Shown: positions 27,785 to 38,000 of the stretch, one piece after another
Position numbering within the stretch: the stretch's first letter is position 1
How the letters are laid out: every line of letters begins with the position of its first letter
Assembly: GCF_006717145.1 (NCBI RefSeq)
Contig: NZ_VFQF01000001.1
Location: forward strand, 2,232,001 to 2,296,000
Reading direction: 5' to 3'
Length of the DNA stretch: 64,000 bases
Source: Humibacillus xanthopallidus
GTDB taxonomy: Bacteria > Actinomycetota > Actinomycetes > Actinomycetales > Dermatophilaceae
The notes under the pieces: model-generated
The model's database searches: none
The model's input: only the letters and a program-made list of their open reading frames with translations
What the model was told of the DNA's origin: nothing
Program-made: the position numbers and the translations under genes

Positions 27785-29800
27785 TCAGGAGGTCCAGGCG
27801 CGCCAGAGCGCGGCGTACTCCCCGTCTCGGGCGACGAGCTCGTCGTGGCTGCCCAGCTCGGCGACACGCCCGTCGATGACGACGGCGATGCGGTCGGCGT
27901 CGTGCGCCGTGTGCAGGCGGTGGGCGATGGCCACGACGGTGCGACCGGTGAGCAGCGCGTTCATCGAGCCCTCGAGGTGCCGGGCGGTGCGCGGGTCGAT
28001 GAGCGAGGTCGCCTCGTCGAGGACGATCGTGTGCGGGTCGGCGAGGATGAGCCGGGCGAGGGCGATCTGCTGAGCCCGACCGGGCGTCAGCACCTGCTGC
28101 CCCGAGCCGATGCGCGTGTCGATGCCCTCGGGCAGCCGGTCGACCCACTCGAGCGCGTCGACGGCGCCGAGGGCCGCGCGCACCTGCTCGTCGCTCGACC
28201 CCTCACGGGCGAGCACGACGTTGTCGCGCACCGACCCGATGAAGACGTGGTGCTCCTGCGTGACGAGCGCGACCTCGGTGCGCAGCACGTCGAGCGGCAG
28301 TGCGGTCAGCTCGACACCGCCGACGGCGACGGAACCCGTGCGCGGGCCGTGGATGCCCGAGAGCAGCCGGCCGAGGGTCGACTTGCCCGAGCCGCTCGGC
28401 CCGACGATGGCGAGCCGCTCTCCGGTGCGCAGGTCGAGGTCGATGCCGTGGAGCACGTCGTGCCCGGGCCGGTAGGCGTAACGAAGGTCGTGCCCGACGA
28501 GGTCACGGCCGAGCGGCCGATCCGAACCGGCCTCGCGGTCGGGCGGCACCGTCGCGATGCCGAGCAGTCGGGTCGTCGAGGCGATGCCGACCTGCACCCG
28601 GTCAACGGTGTGCACGAGCATGTCGAACGGCCCCCACAGCGCCTCGGCATAGAGGATCGCCGTCGTCAGCTGCCCGAGCGTCGCCCACCCCTGGGCGTAG
28701 CCGATCGCGCCGAAGAGGAGCACGAGCACGCGAGGCATGCTGAACGCGATGTCCATGACGACGAAGAGCAGGTTGCGCAGCGTCATCGTGTAGCGCTCGG
28801 CCTGACCGGACACCTCGATGTCGTCGTCACCGCGACGGAGCCGCTGCTCGCCGAGCCCGAGCGCCTCGACGGTGCGGGCCCCCTCAACGGTCTCGGTGAG
28901 CGTCGTGTTGATGCGCGAGTAGGTGCCGCCCTCGGTGAGGTAGCCCTTCGGTGCCCGCTTGAGGTAGCGCCTCACCTGGAAGAGCGCGAGCGTCATGAGC
29001 ACGATCGACGGCAGCGACAGGACGAGCGAGTTGCTCACCATCGCGACGAGCGTGAGCACGACGGTGATGCTCGCGATGATCGACTCGGGCAGCGCCCACC
29101 GCACGCTCTCGCTCATCGTGCCGACGTCGCGGGTCACGCGGGTCACGAGGTCGCCCGAGCTCGCGCTCTCGACCCGTGACAGCGGCAGGCGCAGGATCGC
29201 CCGCACGATGAACTCGCGGGCGGCGGCGAGGACGTTCTGGCCGAGCACCGTCGAGCTGATCTTGGCGGCGAAGGTGAAGAGGCTCTGCACGACGACGAGA
29301 CCGGCGACGACGAGCGCTGCCGTGTTGGCGCCCGCGAGCGCCGCGTCGACGCGCCCCGCCTCGACGTCGGCGACTGTCGAGTCGACGAGGTTGCCGAGCA
29401 GGCGCGGCACGAGGAGCCCGGCGGTTGCCGCGAGCGCGTTCGCGACCACGACCACGACGACGAGCAGGCGGTGGTCGCCGAGCAGCCGACCGATGAAGCG
29501 GACCACCTGGTGGTTGTCGGCGATGGGCAGCCCCTTCCGGGCGTTCATCGTGTCGGCGACGAACTCCTGGGCCCGTCGCTCACGCAGCAGGTGTCTCCGG
29601 TGCAGCGCTGCCACCCGCTCGCGCACGGGCGCGGCGGCGGGCGGGCGCAGCTCGTCGGGGACCGCGGGCACCTCCGGACCGGCGTCCCACGTCGCGGCGG
29701 ACTCAGCCGCGACGACAGGCGAGAGGAGCGGGCTGAGGTCGCTCGCGGCATACCGCGACGGGTCGGCGGCGCTCTGGAGCGTGCTGTCGGGGCGGCTCAT
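27785..29800 (-). CDS. ABC exporter subunit with catalytic Walker motifs but degenerate signature
   Basis: A 671-residue half-transporter: a long N-terminal extension, six membrane helices (about residues 130-400), then the ATPase. Walker A is intact (AIVGPSGSGKSTLGRLLSG, near residue 472), as are Walker B with catalytic Glu (TIVLDEATSLID) and the H-loop (AIAHRLHTAHDAD). The signature is LTPGRAQQIALARL instead of LSGGQ. It pairs with the overlapping gene at 29797, whose defects are complementary. Substrate unknown; such heterodimers export drugs, lipids or peptides. Confidence 0.9.
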   Translation of the reverse strand: MSRPDSTLQSAADPSRYAASDLSPLLSPVVAAESAATWDAGPEVPAVPDELRPPAAAPVRERVAALHRRHLLRERRAQEFVADTMNARKGLPIADNHQVVRFIGRLLGDHRLLVVVVVVANALAATAGLLVPRLLGNLVDSTVADVEAGRVDAALAGANTAALVVAGLVVVQSLFTFAAKISSTVLGQNVLAAAREFIVRAILRLPLSRVESASSGDLVTRVTRDVGTMSESVRWALPESIIASITVVLTLVAMVSNSLVLSLPSIVLMTLALFQVRRYLKRAPKGYLTEGGTYSRINTTLTETVEGARTVEALGLGEQRLRRGDDDIEVSGQAERYTMTLRNLLFVVMDIAFSMPRVLVLLFGAIGYAQGWATLGQLTTAILYAEALWGPFDMLVHTVDRVQVGIASTTRLLGIATVPPDREAGSDRPLGRDLVGHDLRYAYRPGHDVLHGIDLDLRTGERLAIVGPSGSGKSTLGRLLSGIHGPRTGSVAVGGVELTALPLDVLRTEVALVTQEHHVFIGSVRDNVVLAREGSSDEQVRAALGAVDALEWVDRLPEGIDTRIGSGQQVLTPGRAQQIALARLILADPHTIVLDEATSLIDPRTARHLEGSMNALLTGRTVVAIAHRLHTAHDADRIAVVIDGRVAELGSHDELVARDGEYAALWRAWTS

Positions 29801-31722
29801 CGCGACCCCTCCCTGACCGGCTCGGCTGGCTCGACGGGCTCAACACGCTCGGCGAGCGTGGGCGTGCCCTCGGTGCCGCGCACGACGACCGAGCGGTATG
29901 CCGCCGAGCCCGCGAGCAGGTCGGCGTGCCGACCGCGCGTCGTGGCCACGCCGTCCTCGAGGAGGATGACCTCGTCGGCGTGGTGCAGGAGCAGGGGTGA
30001 GGCGGTCATGACGACGGTCGTGCGACCGCCGCGGTGGGCGCCGAGGCGCTCGGCGATGCGCGCCTCGGTGTGGGCGTCGACGGCCGACGTGGGCTCGACG
30101 AGCACGAGCACCTCGGGGTCGGCGGCGAGCGCGCGCATGAGGACGAGCCGCTGTCGCTGGCCACCGGAGAGGCCGCGCCCCCGCTCCTCGAGCTCGCCCT
30201 GCCAGCCTCCGGGGAGGGCGTCGAAGACGTCTTCGGCTGCGGCGGTGTGCAGGGCCTGCTCCGCCTGCTCGCGGCTCAGCCGGTGGAGCGGGTCGACGGC
30301 ATCGCGCAGCGTGCCGGCGAAGATCTGGGGCGCGGTGTCGCTGACGAGGATGCCGGCGCGCACCTCGTCGAGCTCGACGCTCGCGAGGTCGACCCCGCCC
30401 ACGGTGACGCCCCACGGCTGGCGCGCCCGCTCGTCGTCACGGCGGGCCTGCTCCTCGCGCGCACGGGCGCGGGCCGAGCGCTCGCGGAGGGCGGCCCGGC
30501 CCTTGAGCTCCTCGGGGATCTCGTCGCTGACGAGCGCGCCCTCCTCGCTGTGGAGGTAGCGGCCGAGGCGGTCGGCGAGCGCGGCGCAGTCGTCGGGCAC
30601 GGCCGAGACGACCATCGTGAGCCGACCCGGCTCGATCGTCGCGCCCGAGGCGCCGTCGACGATCGGCGCGTGCGACGGCAGGCTCGCCGGCTCGGCCGGG
30701 TGGACCCACGGCGGACGCTGCGAGAGGACGGCCACGGCCTTGCGCGCCGAGACGACCGACCGGGTCCACTTCTGCGCGAACTCGACGAAGGTGCGCATCG
30801 GCTGGATGAGGAAGAGGCCGTAGCCGAGGAAGCTGACGAGCTCGCCGACGGTCAGCTCGCCCTGCGCCACCTCGCGGGTGCCGAGCCACATGAGCGCGAC
30901 GACGAAGCTGCCCGAGAGGAGCACCCCCACGGACTCGACCGCGGCGAGCCAGCGCCCTGCGGCCACGCCGGACTCGCGCACGCGCTGTGACTGGGTGTCG
31001 TAGTTGCCGCCGAAGGTCTGCTCACCGCCGATGCCGCGCAGGATGCGCAGGCCGCCGACGATGTCGGTCGCCATCGAGGTCAGCTCGGAGTTGCGGGCGC
31101 GCTCGACGCCCTGCCAGCGCTGCATGGGTCGCAGCAGGGGCGCACCGAGCAGGACGAGCAGGGGCGCCGAGACGAGGACGAGCAGGCCCATCCGCACCGA
31201 CGTCGTGAGCACGATGCCGGCGACGACGAGGTAGGCGGCGAGCTGCGAGAGCGCCCGCGTCGTCACCTCCATGAGGGCGCCGAACTGGTCGCCGTCGCTG
31301 CCCGACACGGAGAGCACCTCGCCCGTCGGGGTGCGGCGGGTGAGCACGTGGCCGAGCTGGAGGGCCTTGCGCGTGACGAGCTTCGTCGTGCCGTAGAGCG
31401 CGATGAGCCACTCGCGCACGATGACGGTGTGGAAGGCGATGCCGCTCGCCGCACCGAAGACGGTGACGACGGCGAGGAGCAGGATCCACTGCATCGTCTT
31501 CGCCGAGTCGCCGGCGACGATGCCGGTGTCGATCGCGCGACCGACGATCCACGGGCCGAGGGTCTGCGGCACCATCCAGATGAGCGCGACGAGCAGGCCG
31601 ACCCAGAAGAGCACGCCGTTGGCCCGCACCATCCACCAGAGGAACCTCAGGGGGCTGCGGGTGTCGGGCTCGTCGGCGCCGCGTTCGGTGTAGGCCCGGG
31701 TGACGGGCGGGAAGTCTCGCAT
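29797..31722 (-). CDS. ABC exporter subunit with non-catalytic nucleotide-binding domain
   Basis: A 641-residue half-transporter with six membrane helices (residues about 30-330). The signature LSGGQRQRLVLMRALAADPE near residue 520 is perfect, but where Walker A should be the sequence reads LTMVVSAVPDDCAALADRL, with no GxxGxGKS. Walker B reads VLVLVEPTSAVD (the Asp is replaced by Val), and the H-loop reads VMTASPLLLHHAD. A charged insert of about 45 residues follows the lost Walker A. It should donate only its signature to the partner's ATP site. Stop and next start overlap (ATGA). Confidence 0.9.
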   Translation of the reverse strand: MRDFPPVTRAYTERGADEPDTRSPLRFLWWMVRANGVLFWVGLLVALIWMVPQTLGPWIVGRAIDTGIVAGDSAKTMQWILLLAVVTVFGAASGIAFHTVIVREWLIALYGTTKLVTRKALQLGHVLTRRTPTGEVLSVSGSDGDQFGALMEVTTRALSQLAAYLVVAGIVLTTSVRMGLLVLVSAPLLVLLGAPLLRPMQRWQGVERARNSELTSMATDIVGGLRILRGIGGEQTFGGNYDTQSQRVRESGVAAGRWLAAVESVGVLLSGSFVVALMWLGTREVAQGELTVGELVSFLGYGLFLIQPMRTFVEFAQKWTRSVVSARKAVAVLSQRPPWVHPAEPASLPSHAPIVDGASGATIEPGRLTMVVSAVPDDCAALADRLGRYLHSEEGALVSDEIPEELKGRAALRERSARARAREEQARRDDERARQPWGVTVGGVDLASVELDEVRAGILVSDTAPQIFAGTLRDAVDPLHRLSREQAEQALHTAAAEDVFDALPGGWQGELEERGRGLSGGQRQRLVLMRALAADPEVLVLVEPTSAVDAHTEARIAERLGAHRGGRTTVVMTASPLLLHHADEVILLEDGVATTRGRHADLLAGSAAYRSVVVRGTEGTPTLAERVEPVEPAEPVREGSR

Positions 31723-31928
31723 GGCCCGACCACCCTAGGCCGGGCCGCCGACAGCGCCCCAATCCTTTTTGCCCCGGGCAGATCGGACAGGCCGCCAGCC
31801 CGTATGCCGGGTGCCGGGGTCTGCGTGAAGGGTGTCGGCCGGTGGGGCTGGGGTGACGCCCGGCGACCCCCGGTGGGCGCTCGCGAGGGGCTCGGGGTGC
31901 CGCTCGTCAGGCTCGGGTCAGGGGCGGG

Positions 31929-33545
31929 TCAGGTGTGGGCCACGGGGCCGCCCGTGCCGGTGCTCGTGTGGGGCGAGGCGCCGAGCGCCGCGAGGTTGCC
32001 CTGCGCGGGATGCTGACGACCCATCGGGCCCTGGGCCATCGCCGTGAGGAGGTTGGTCGTCACGGTGCGGGCGAAATCGGCCGCGTGCGCGTCGATGCGC
32101 GGTCGGGTGCGCGCGCCGCGCAGAGCAGCCGCCCAGGCCATCGTGCCCACGGCGAAGACCCCGGCGCCGCTGGGCGCTGAGTAGTAGGTCATGTCGGAGT
32201 GGGTGGCGGGCCGCTGCTGGAGCGCGACCGGCGAGTGCGCGACGACCTGGAGGTTCGTCGGCGTGCCGGGCAGCGGGTAGGCGCGGTCGATCTCGACGGC
32301 GATGAGACCGGCATACGTCTCGCCGAGGGTGGCACCGGTGCCCTCGAGGAGGAAGAAGCTCGGGTCGTGGACGACGAGGTCGGCCTCGGCGGGGAAGGCC
32401 TCGTAGAGCATGCCGGTGAAGGAGTTCTCGGGGTCCGGGTGGGGTTTGCTGCGCCACATGGCCGTCGTGTCGACGGCGCCCCGCTGGGGGTCGGCAGCGG
32501 CGGACTTGTAGCAGGTCATGCTCCGCCCGTCGTCGGAGAGGCGCACCCGCCAATAGCACGCGTTGGCGCCGAGGAAGGCCACGTTGGCGCCCGCGTCCCG
32601 CGCCGCCTCGACGTGCCGACGCATCGGCACGGTCCAGTACTCGTCGTGACCCGGGGAGACGACGCCCCTCGCGCCGGCCAGCAGGTCGGGCTGGTCGTGC
32701 AGCTCCCACGACGTGACGTAGGCCAGGTCGAGGTCGAGGCGCTCGGCGACGAAGATCGGGCCCTGCTCGTAGGCGAGGACGAGTGGTGCGCCGTTGCGGT
32801 CGAAGGGCCGGTCGAAGCTGACCACCGAGGCCTTCGGCTCTGCGCCGTGGGCCGGACCCTTGTACAGGGAGAAGCTGCCCCACTGGTTGTAGGCCTGGTG
32901 GCAGGTGACGGCCGACACGAGCACGAGCCGGCCGGATGTCTCGCGCGAGCGCACGACCATCGGCACATAGCGGGCCTTGCCATGGGCCTCGAGCCGCAGC
33001 AGGTAGCTGCCCTCGGGCCACCCCTTCGTCGATACCGAGAGCGACTGCGGCCAGCGGCAGCGCACGGTTCCGGACCCGTCGGGGGTCGGCTGAACCTGCT
33101 TTGTGGTCGCGATGTTGGGCGAGGTCCACACCAGACGCGCGCCGGTGCCCTGGTAATAGCCCAACCGGAACGCCCGGACGGTGACCGGGCCCAGCGCCGA
33201 GCTGAGGTGCAGCCCGAACGACTCACCGGGCAGCACGCTCACCCGGTCGGTGTAGCCGGCAAGGTCGGTCTCACCCGCGAGGCGGGCCTTGTCGATCCGC
33301 CAGTCCCTCGTGCCGGCCTTCGCGTTCTCGGCGCGCACCCAGCCCGCCCCGCCGGACGTGGTCGCCGAGGTTGAGCCTCCAGGCGTGGTCGGCGCTGCGG
33401 AGGACGCGCTGGACGACGCCGACCCCGACCCCGGCCCGGCGGGTGAGGCGGGGCTGCCGCCGGTGCAGGCGCCGAGCAGCAGGGCCCCACCCGCCGCCAG
33501 GACGGCGCGCCGCGACGCCCCCGTGCCGTTCTCGCTCTCCGTCAC
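31929..33545 (-). CDS. Tat-exported lipoprotein related to N,N-dimethylformamidase large subunit
   Basis: A 538-residue protein. The N-terminus has a twin-arginine pair (SRRAVLAAGGALLLGAC) ending in a lipobox with Cys27, then a 40-residue Ser/Gly/Pro linker. The body contains GYTDRVSVLPGESFGLHLSS and AFRLGYYQGTGARLVW, an Ig-like domain, followed by VSAVTCHQAYNQWG and VVSPGHDEYWTVPMRRHVEA, the hallmark of the dimethylformamidase C-terminal domain family. It should be a surface-anchored protein; whether it hydrolyses an amide is unknown. GTG start at 33545. Confidence 0.8.
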   Translation of the reverse strand: MTESENGTGASRRAVLAAGGALLLGACTGGSPASPAGPGSGSASSSASSAAPTTPGGSTSATTSGGAGWVRAENAKAGTRDWRIDKARLAGETDLAGYTDRVSVLPGESFGLHLSSALGPVTVRAFRLGYYQGTGARLVWTSPNIATTKQVQPTPDGSGTVRCRWPQSLSVSTKGWPEGSYLLRLEAHGKARYVPMVVRSRETSGRLVLVSAVTCHQAYNQWGSFSLYKGPAHGAEPKASVVSFDRPFDRNGAPLVLAYEQGPIFVAERLDLDLAYVTSWELHDQPDLLAGARGVVSPGHDEYWTVPMRRHVEAARDAGANVAFLGANACYWRVRLSDDGRSMTCYKSAAADPQRGAVDTTAMWRSKPHPDPENSFTGMLYEAFPAEADLVVHDPSFFLLEGTGATLGETYAGLIAVEIDRAYPLPGTPTNLQVVAHSPVALQQRPATHSDMTYYSAPSGAGVFAVGTMAWAAALRGARTRPRIDAHAADFARTVTTNLLTAMAQGPMGRQHPAQGNLAALGASPHTSTGTGGPVAHT

Positions 33546-33631
33546 GAGCCGACCCTAGAGCCAGCCCCTGAGCGCACTCGGGAGGAACGCTGGCGGCCGG
33601 CTGGGCCGATCGCCCCGATACCCCCCGCCCC

Positions 33632-33775
33632 GTCGAGTGGCCACTTCCCGACCCCCCGCCCCGTCGAGTGCCCACTTCCCCGACCCCCCGCCCCGTCGAG
33701 TGCCCACTTCCCCGACCCCCCGCCCCGTCGAGTGCCCACTTCCCGACCCCCCGCCCCGTCGAGTGCCCAATTCCC
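33632..33775 (+). repeat. Family A array, five plus-orientation copies
   Basis: Five tandem copies of GTCGAGTGCCCACTTCC start at 33632, 33663, 33695, 33727 and 33758 (spacing 31-32), separated by C-rich linkers. The first and last copies carry single changes. The array lies in the divergent gap before the AbiEi-DUF559 gene; the same core lies beyond that gene in the opposite direction. Confidence 0.92.
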
Positions 33776-33781
33776 GATGGG

Positions 33782-33790
33782 TTATCCACA
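33782..33790 (+). promoter_or_regulatory. Perfect DnaA-box-like nonamer
   Basis: TTATCCACA, identical to the strongest E. coli DnaA box, lies 83 bases before the AbiEi-DUF559 start. It is a single site, so this is not an origin. Confidence 0.35.
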
Positions 33791-33872
33791 CCCCGCCGAG
33801 GGCGGTCGTTGTGGTCCACAGCTCGATTCGCCCTCGTACCCCGCCTTTGGTCTGATCGAGCAACGTCGACGG

Positions 33873-34895
33873 ATGACAACCGCCTTCCCTGCCACACCAT
33901 TCACCATCGCCGACGGGAGGGCGCTCGGGTTTACGGAGCGCCAACTCGGCTCACCGACCTTGCATCGGCCGTTCAAAGGGGTCCGGTCCATCACTTCGCC
34001 CTCCAGCCTGATCGAACGGGCTGAAGCCTTGGCGTGCGCGCTGCCCGCGGGCGCAGCCTTCTCGCACATCACGTCAGCGCAGCTCCAGGGCCTTCCCTTG
34101 TCGTATGCCCTCGAAGCGGATGAGCGACTACACGTCATCCGCCCGATCAACCGACCCCACCTTCGCCGCGCACTCGTGGTCGGGCATCGCGCCGTTCACG
34201 CTCGGGCACTGACGACGGCGCACGGTCTGCCCGTCGTTGGACTCGCCGACACCTGGGTTGACCTTGGCGAGCTGGCCGGCCGAAGTAAGCCCCTGGGCCT
34301 CGATGACGCCATCGTCGTGGGTGATGCGTGCGCCACGGCTCTGCGCAGCACCGCGCCGCTCAAACAAGCGCTGAGCCGCCGGGTGCGCCCACGGGGCAAG
34401 ATTCTGCTCACCGAGGCACTGGAGCTCATCAGAGTGGGGTCGTGGTCTCCACGTGAGACCCAGGCAAGGATCATGTTCGTACGGGCGGGTCTTCCTGAAC
34501 CGAAACCCAATCAACCGATCTCTGCCTCATGGAACCGCGACGTCCTTCTGGGCTACGGCGACCTGGTCTGGCAGATCGAGCTTCCCGACGGCCGCCAGGT
34601 ACGGCTGATCGGTGAGTACCAAGGTGCCGAATTCCATTCAGAGGATGAGCAGCGGGAGCACGACGACTTTCGACGCAGACGACTGGAGGACGACGGCTGG
34701 CTCGTGATCGAGATCTGGGCAGCGGACATGGCTACCACGGCAGCGCGCTGGGCCATCATTCGCCGCTTTGCAGAGGAGCTGCACGTGCCCGAGTCCACTC
34801 TTGCGCTCCATGACACGGACCCCCACTTCTTCTCGCGCCACGCCATCGATGTGGCTATCGCCCGAGACGACGTATGGCGCGGGCGTAGGTGTTGA
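33873..34895 (+). CDS. AbiEi-antitoxin-like / DUF559 protein
   Basis: A 340-residue protein. The N-terminal 80 residues (PFTIADGRALGFTERQL, then HRPFKGVRSI) look like the winged-helix part of AbiEi-type antitoxins; the C-terminal region RLIGEYQGAEFHSEDEQREH, then DDFRRRRLEDDGWLVIEIWA, fits the DUF559/very-short-patch-repair-like nuclease fold. No AbiEii toxin is adjacent. The local GC is lower than in neighbouring genes and the gene is flanked by inverted family A arrays, both signs of separate acquisition. ATG at 33873 chosen; an open frame extends upstream through the repeats but has no ribosome site. Confidence 0.75.
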   Translation: MTTAFPATPFTIADGRALGFTERQLGSPTLHRPFKGVRSITSPSSLIERAEALACALPAGAAFSHITSAQLQGLPLSYALEADERLHVIRPINRPHLRRALVVGHRAVHARALTTAHGLPVVGLADTWVDLGELAGRSKPLGLDDAIVVGDACATALRSTAPLKQALSRRVRPRGKILLTEALELIRVGSWSPRETQARIMFVRAGLPEPKPNQPISASWNRDVLLGYGDLVWQIELPDGRQVRLIGEYQGAEFHSEDEQREHDDFRRRRLEDDGWLVIEIWAADMATTAARWAIIRRFAEELHVPESTLALHDTDPHFFSRHAIDVAIARDDVWRGRRC

Positions 34896-34906
34896 GGATC
34901 CCGTCG

Positions 34907-34991
34907 GGAAGTGAGCACTCGACTGGGAGGCGTCGCGTCTGGAAGTGAGCACTCGACTGGGAGGCGTGCCGTCTGGAACTGAGCACTCGAC
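34907..34991 (-). repeat. Family A array, three minus-orientation copies
   Basis: Three copies of GGAAGTGAGCACTCGAC (the last has GGAACT) at 34907, 34941 and 34975, spacing 34. They are the reverse complement of the core upstream of the AbiEi-DUF559 gene and lie between that gene and the convergent FdrA-DUF1116 gene. Confidence 0.92.
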
Positions 34992-35007
34992 TGGGAAGGA
35001 CCGATCC

Positions 35008-38000
35008 TCAGCGGTGCGTGGCTCGGGCCAGAGCCGCGAGTGCCGCGGTGAAGCACTCGGCCGGCGGGGTGACGAGGCCGGCGCCGACCTGACCGGTCCC
35101 CGCGACCCGCCCTGCCATGCCGGTGTTGATCTGCGGCAGGATCCCGGTGCGCGCGACCGCCGTGACGTCGATGCCGGTCGGCGTGCCCCGGAACTCGAGG
35201 ATCGGCACCTGGTAGGCGGTGTGCTCGCCGACCGTGATCGCATACATCGTCTGCGTCGCCCGTAGCGCGAAAGGCACGTCGCCGCCGACGAACTTCACGA
35301 TCGCCGGCGCAGCAGCCATCGCGAAGCCGCCGATGCCGGCCGTCTCGGTGATCGCCGAGTCGCCGATGTCGGGGTTGGCGTCGTCGGGCCCGTAGGACCC
35401 GAGGAAGAGCCCCTCGGGGGTGTTGGCCGGACCCGTGAACCACGCGTCACCAGTGCCCGACACACGGATGCCGAAGTCGGTTCCGTTGCGCGCCATCGTC
35501 GTCACGACGCTCGAACCCGGAATGCCATGGGCCGCAAGGGTGCTCAGCTTGCAGGCCGGCATACCGAGGTTGAGGAAGAAGTGCTCGTTGGCACCCGAGA
35601 AGCGCACCGCCTCGGCGATGTCGGTCGAGGACGCGTCGGCGGTGATCATCGTCGGCAGCAGCTCGCGGAGCAGCATGAGCGAGCCGGCGCGGTTGCGGTT
35701 GTGGCCCTCGTCGCCCATCTGGAGCATCTGGGCGATGACCGCCTTGATGTCGACCGGACCCGACGCGTCGACCCGGGCTCGCACGGCCTGCTGGAGGATC
35801 GGTCCGAGCACCGCGTTCATCCAGCGCAGCCGTTCGATGACCTCGGGCCCGTAGGCGCCGTAGCGCAGCACCTTGCCGAGCCCCTCGTTGAGCGAGCACC
35901 ACGACGTGTTGCCGTGCACCTCGTCGCGCAGCTCGTAGACCCACATCGACGGGCTGATGACGCCAGCCATCGGCCCGACGGCGTCGCGGTGGTGGCACGG
36001 CTCGAGGGTGATGCCGTCGCCCTTCTCGAGCTTCGCCTCCGCCTCCTCGGCCGTGTCGGCAAGCCCCTCGAGCAGCATGGCGCCGATGAGCGCACCCCTG
36101 AGCGGCCCTGAGGCGCGGGCGAACTCGATCGGTGGTCCGGCGTGGAGGAAGGTCCCGCGCTCGAGCCCGAGCGCGTCGCGAGCGGGTCGCACGTCGACGA
36201 GGTCGGCGCCAGCGGCCGTCATGCGGCGCAAGGCCTCCGCGTTGGCGGTGGCACGCCGCTCGTCGGCGAGGACGACGGCGAGGTCGCGCTCGGTGCCGGG
36301 CATCGGCGGCTGCCAGTCGACCTCGCTCACCGAGACCGCTTGCGCGCGAAGCGATTCCGCGAAGAGACCTGCACCCGCTGTCGCCACGACGAGCTCGCTC
36401 GACAGCAGCCCGTGCAGGCCGACGAAGTGCTCTTTCGATTGGGGGGCAGCGTCCCTACGGGACTCTGCGTCTGCCCTGCCGTATGCCGTCGCGGTCGTCG
36501 TCGGCTCCAGTGGCCACGTGCGCCTGCCGAGGAGGTGGATCGCGTGCCGCGTCGCGTTGGCGTTGGAGAGCAGCACGGTGGCGCCGGCGTCGGCGAGAGC
36601 CTCGGCGCTGCGCTCCAGCCCCTGGGGGTCCCCGGACGTGCCGGTCAGCGACACGACGACGGGCAGGTTGCGCCCTGCCGAGGCCGCGGTCTCGCGGGCC
36701 GCGGCGATGGCGGCGGCGAGCTCCGGCGCCGGGTCGGGGTGGGCGCCGTGACCCAGCACGAGGTCGAGCAGAAGCACCCCGCACGTCGGGTCGACGGCCT
36801 CGACGGCGATGCGTTCGAGCCGCAGCGAGGGGTCGATCATCGGATGCGCCCGCCCCTGCGTCATCGAGTCGTCGCCGAAGTCGATGACGACGTGCCCGCC
36901 GTCGCGCAGGCCCGGGCCCAGCGCGAGGTCGGGGCGAAGCGGGATGTTGGAGCGCACGTCACCGAGGTGCTCGACCGCGATGAGCATGGCCTCGTCGGCG
37001 AGGGTGCCGCCGCAGAAGAGACCCCGCAGCGAGCCCTCGCCGAGCTCGTCGCTCGAGGCACCGGCCCACTCCGGCCACACCCGCTCTGCCCCGGCACCGT
37101 CCCCGCGACTGGCCCCGGCTGGATCCGCTGCACCCGTCGGGCTCGCCTCCTCGTGCGCTGCGTCGGTCGCTGCGAGGACGGCCTCGACGGCGGCCGTGAG
37201 GTCGGGGCGGCCCGGCCCGAGCGTGGCCCAGTGGACCGGCTTGCCCAGCCCGGCGGCATACCCCTTGAGGTCGGCGAGCACCTCGGGGGCGGGCGGCTTG
37301 GAGACGACGACGATGCGCTCCGTGACCGGGTCGTCGGCGAGCGCGGCCAGGGCCTGCCGCGTCGAGCGGCCACCCACCGCGGCGGAGAGGTCGCGGCCGC
37401 CGACACCGAGGCAGTGGCTGACGCCGACCCCGGCGGCGTCGAGCAGCGCCATCACCTGCTGCGCCCCCGTGCCCGACGCGGCGACGATGCCGACGGAGCC
37501 GGGCCGCACGACGTTGGCGAAGCCGAGCGCGACGCCGCCGACGACTGCGGTGCCGCAGTCCGGGCCCATGACGAGCACGCCGGCGCGCGCGGCCGCCTCC
37601 TTGAGGGCCACCTCGTCCTCGACCGGGACGTTGTCGGAGAAGACCATGACACTGACCCCGGCCGCGATGGCGTCGAGCGCCTCGGCGACGGCATGCGCTC
37701 CGGGCACCGAGACGAGTGCGAGGTCGGCCCCGGCCGCCGTGATGGCCGCTGCCGTCGTGCGCGGGGCGGGCGCGGCCCCAAAGGCTGTCGACGTGGTGCC
37801 GCTGCGGCGGGTCAGCTCCTCGGCGACGACGGCGAGAGCCGCCGCGATGCCCTCGTCGGTGCCGCGGACGGCGACGAGCAGGTCGTTCGGCGACCCTTCC
37901 GGCACGTCGAAGCCCATGCCCCGGATGACGTCGAGGTTGAGCTCGGTCGCCATGGCCACCTGTGCCGCGTCGACTCCCGGCGCGCCAGCCGCGGCACGCG

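Noticed and set aside
33782-33790. Replication origin
   Set aside because: A single DnaA box with no cluster, no AT-rich unwinding region and no dnaA/dnaN nearby.
33732-33872. Upstream extension of the AbiEi-DUF559 protein through the repeats
   Set aside because: No ribosome site at the upstream ATG and the extra residues are translated repeat; ATG 33873 precedes the conserved region directly.
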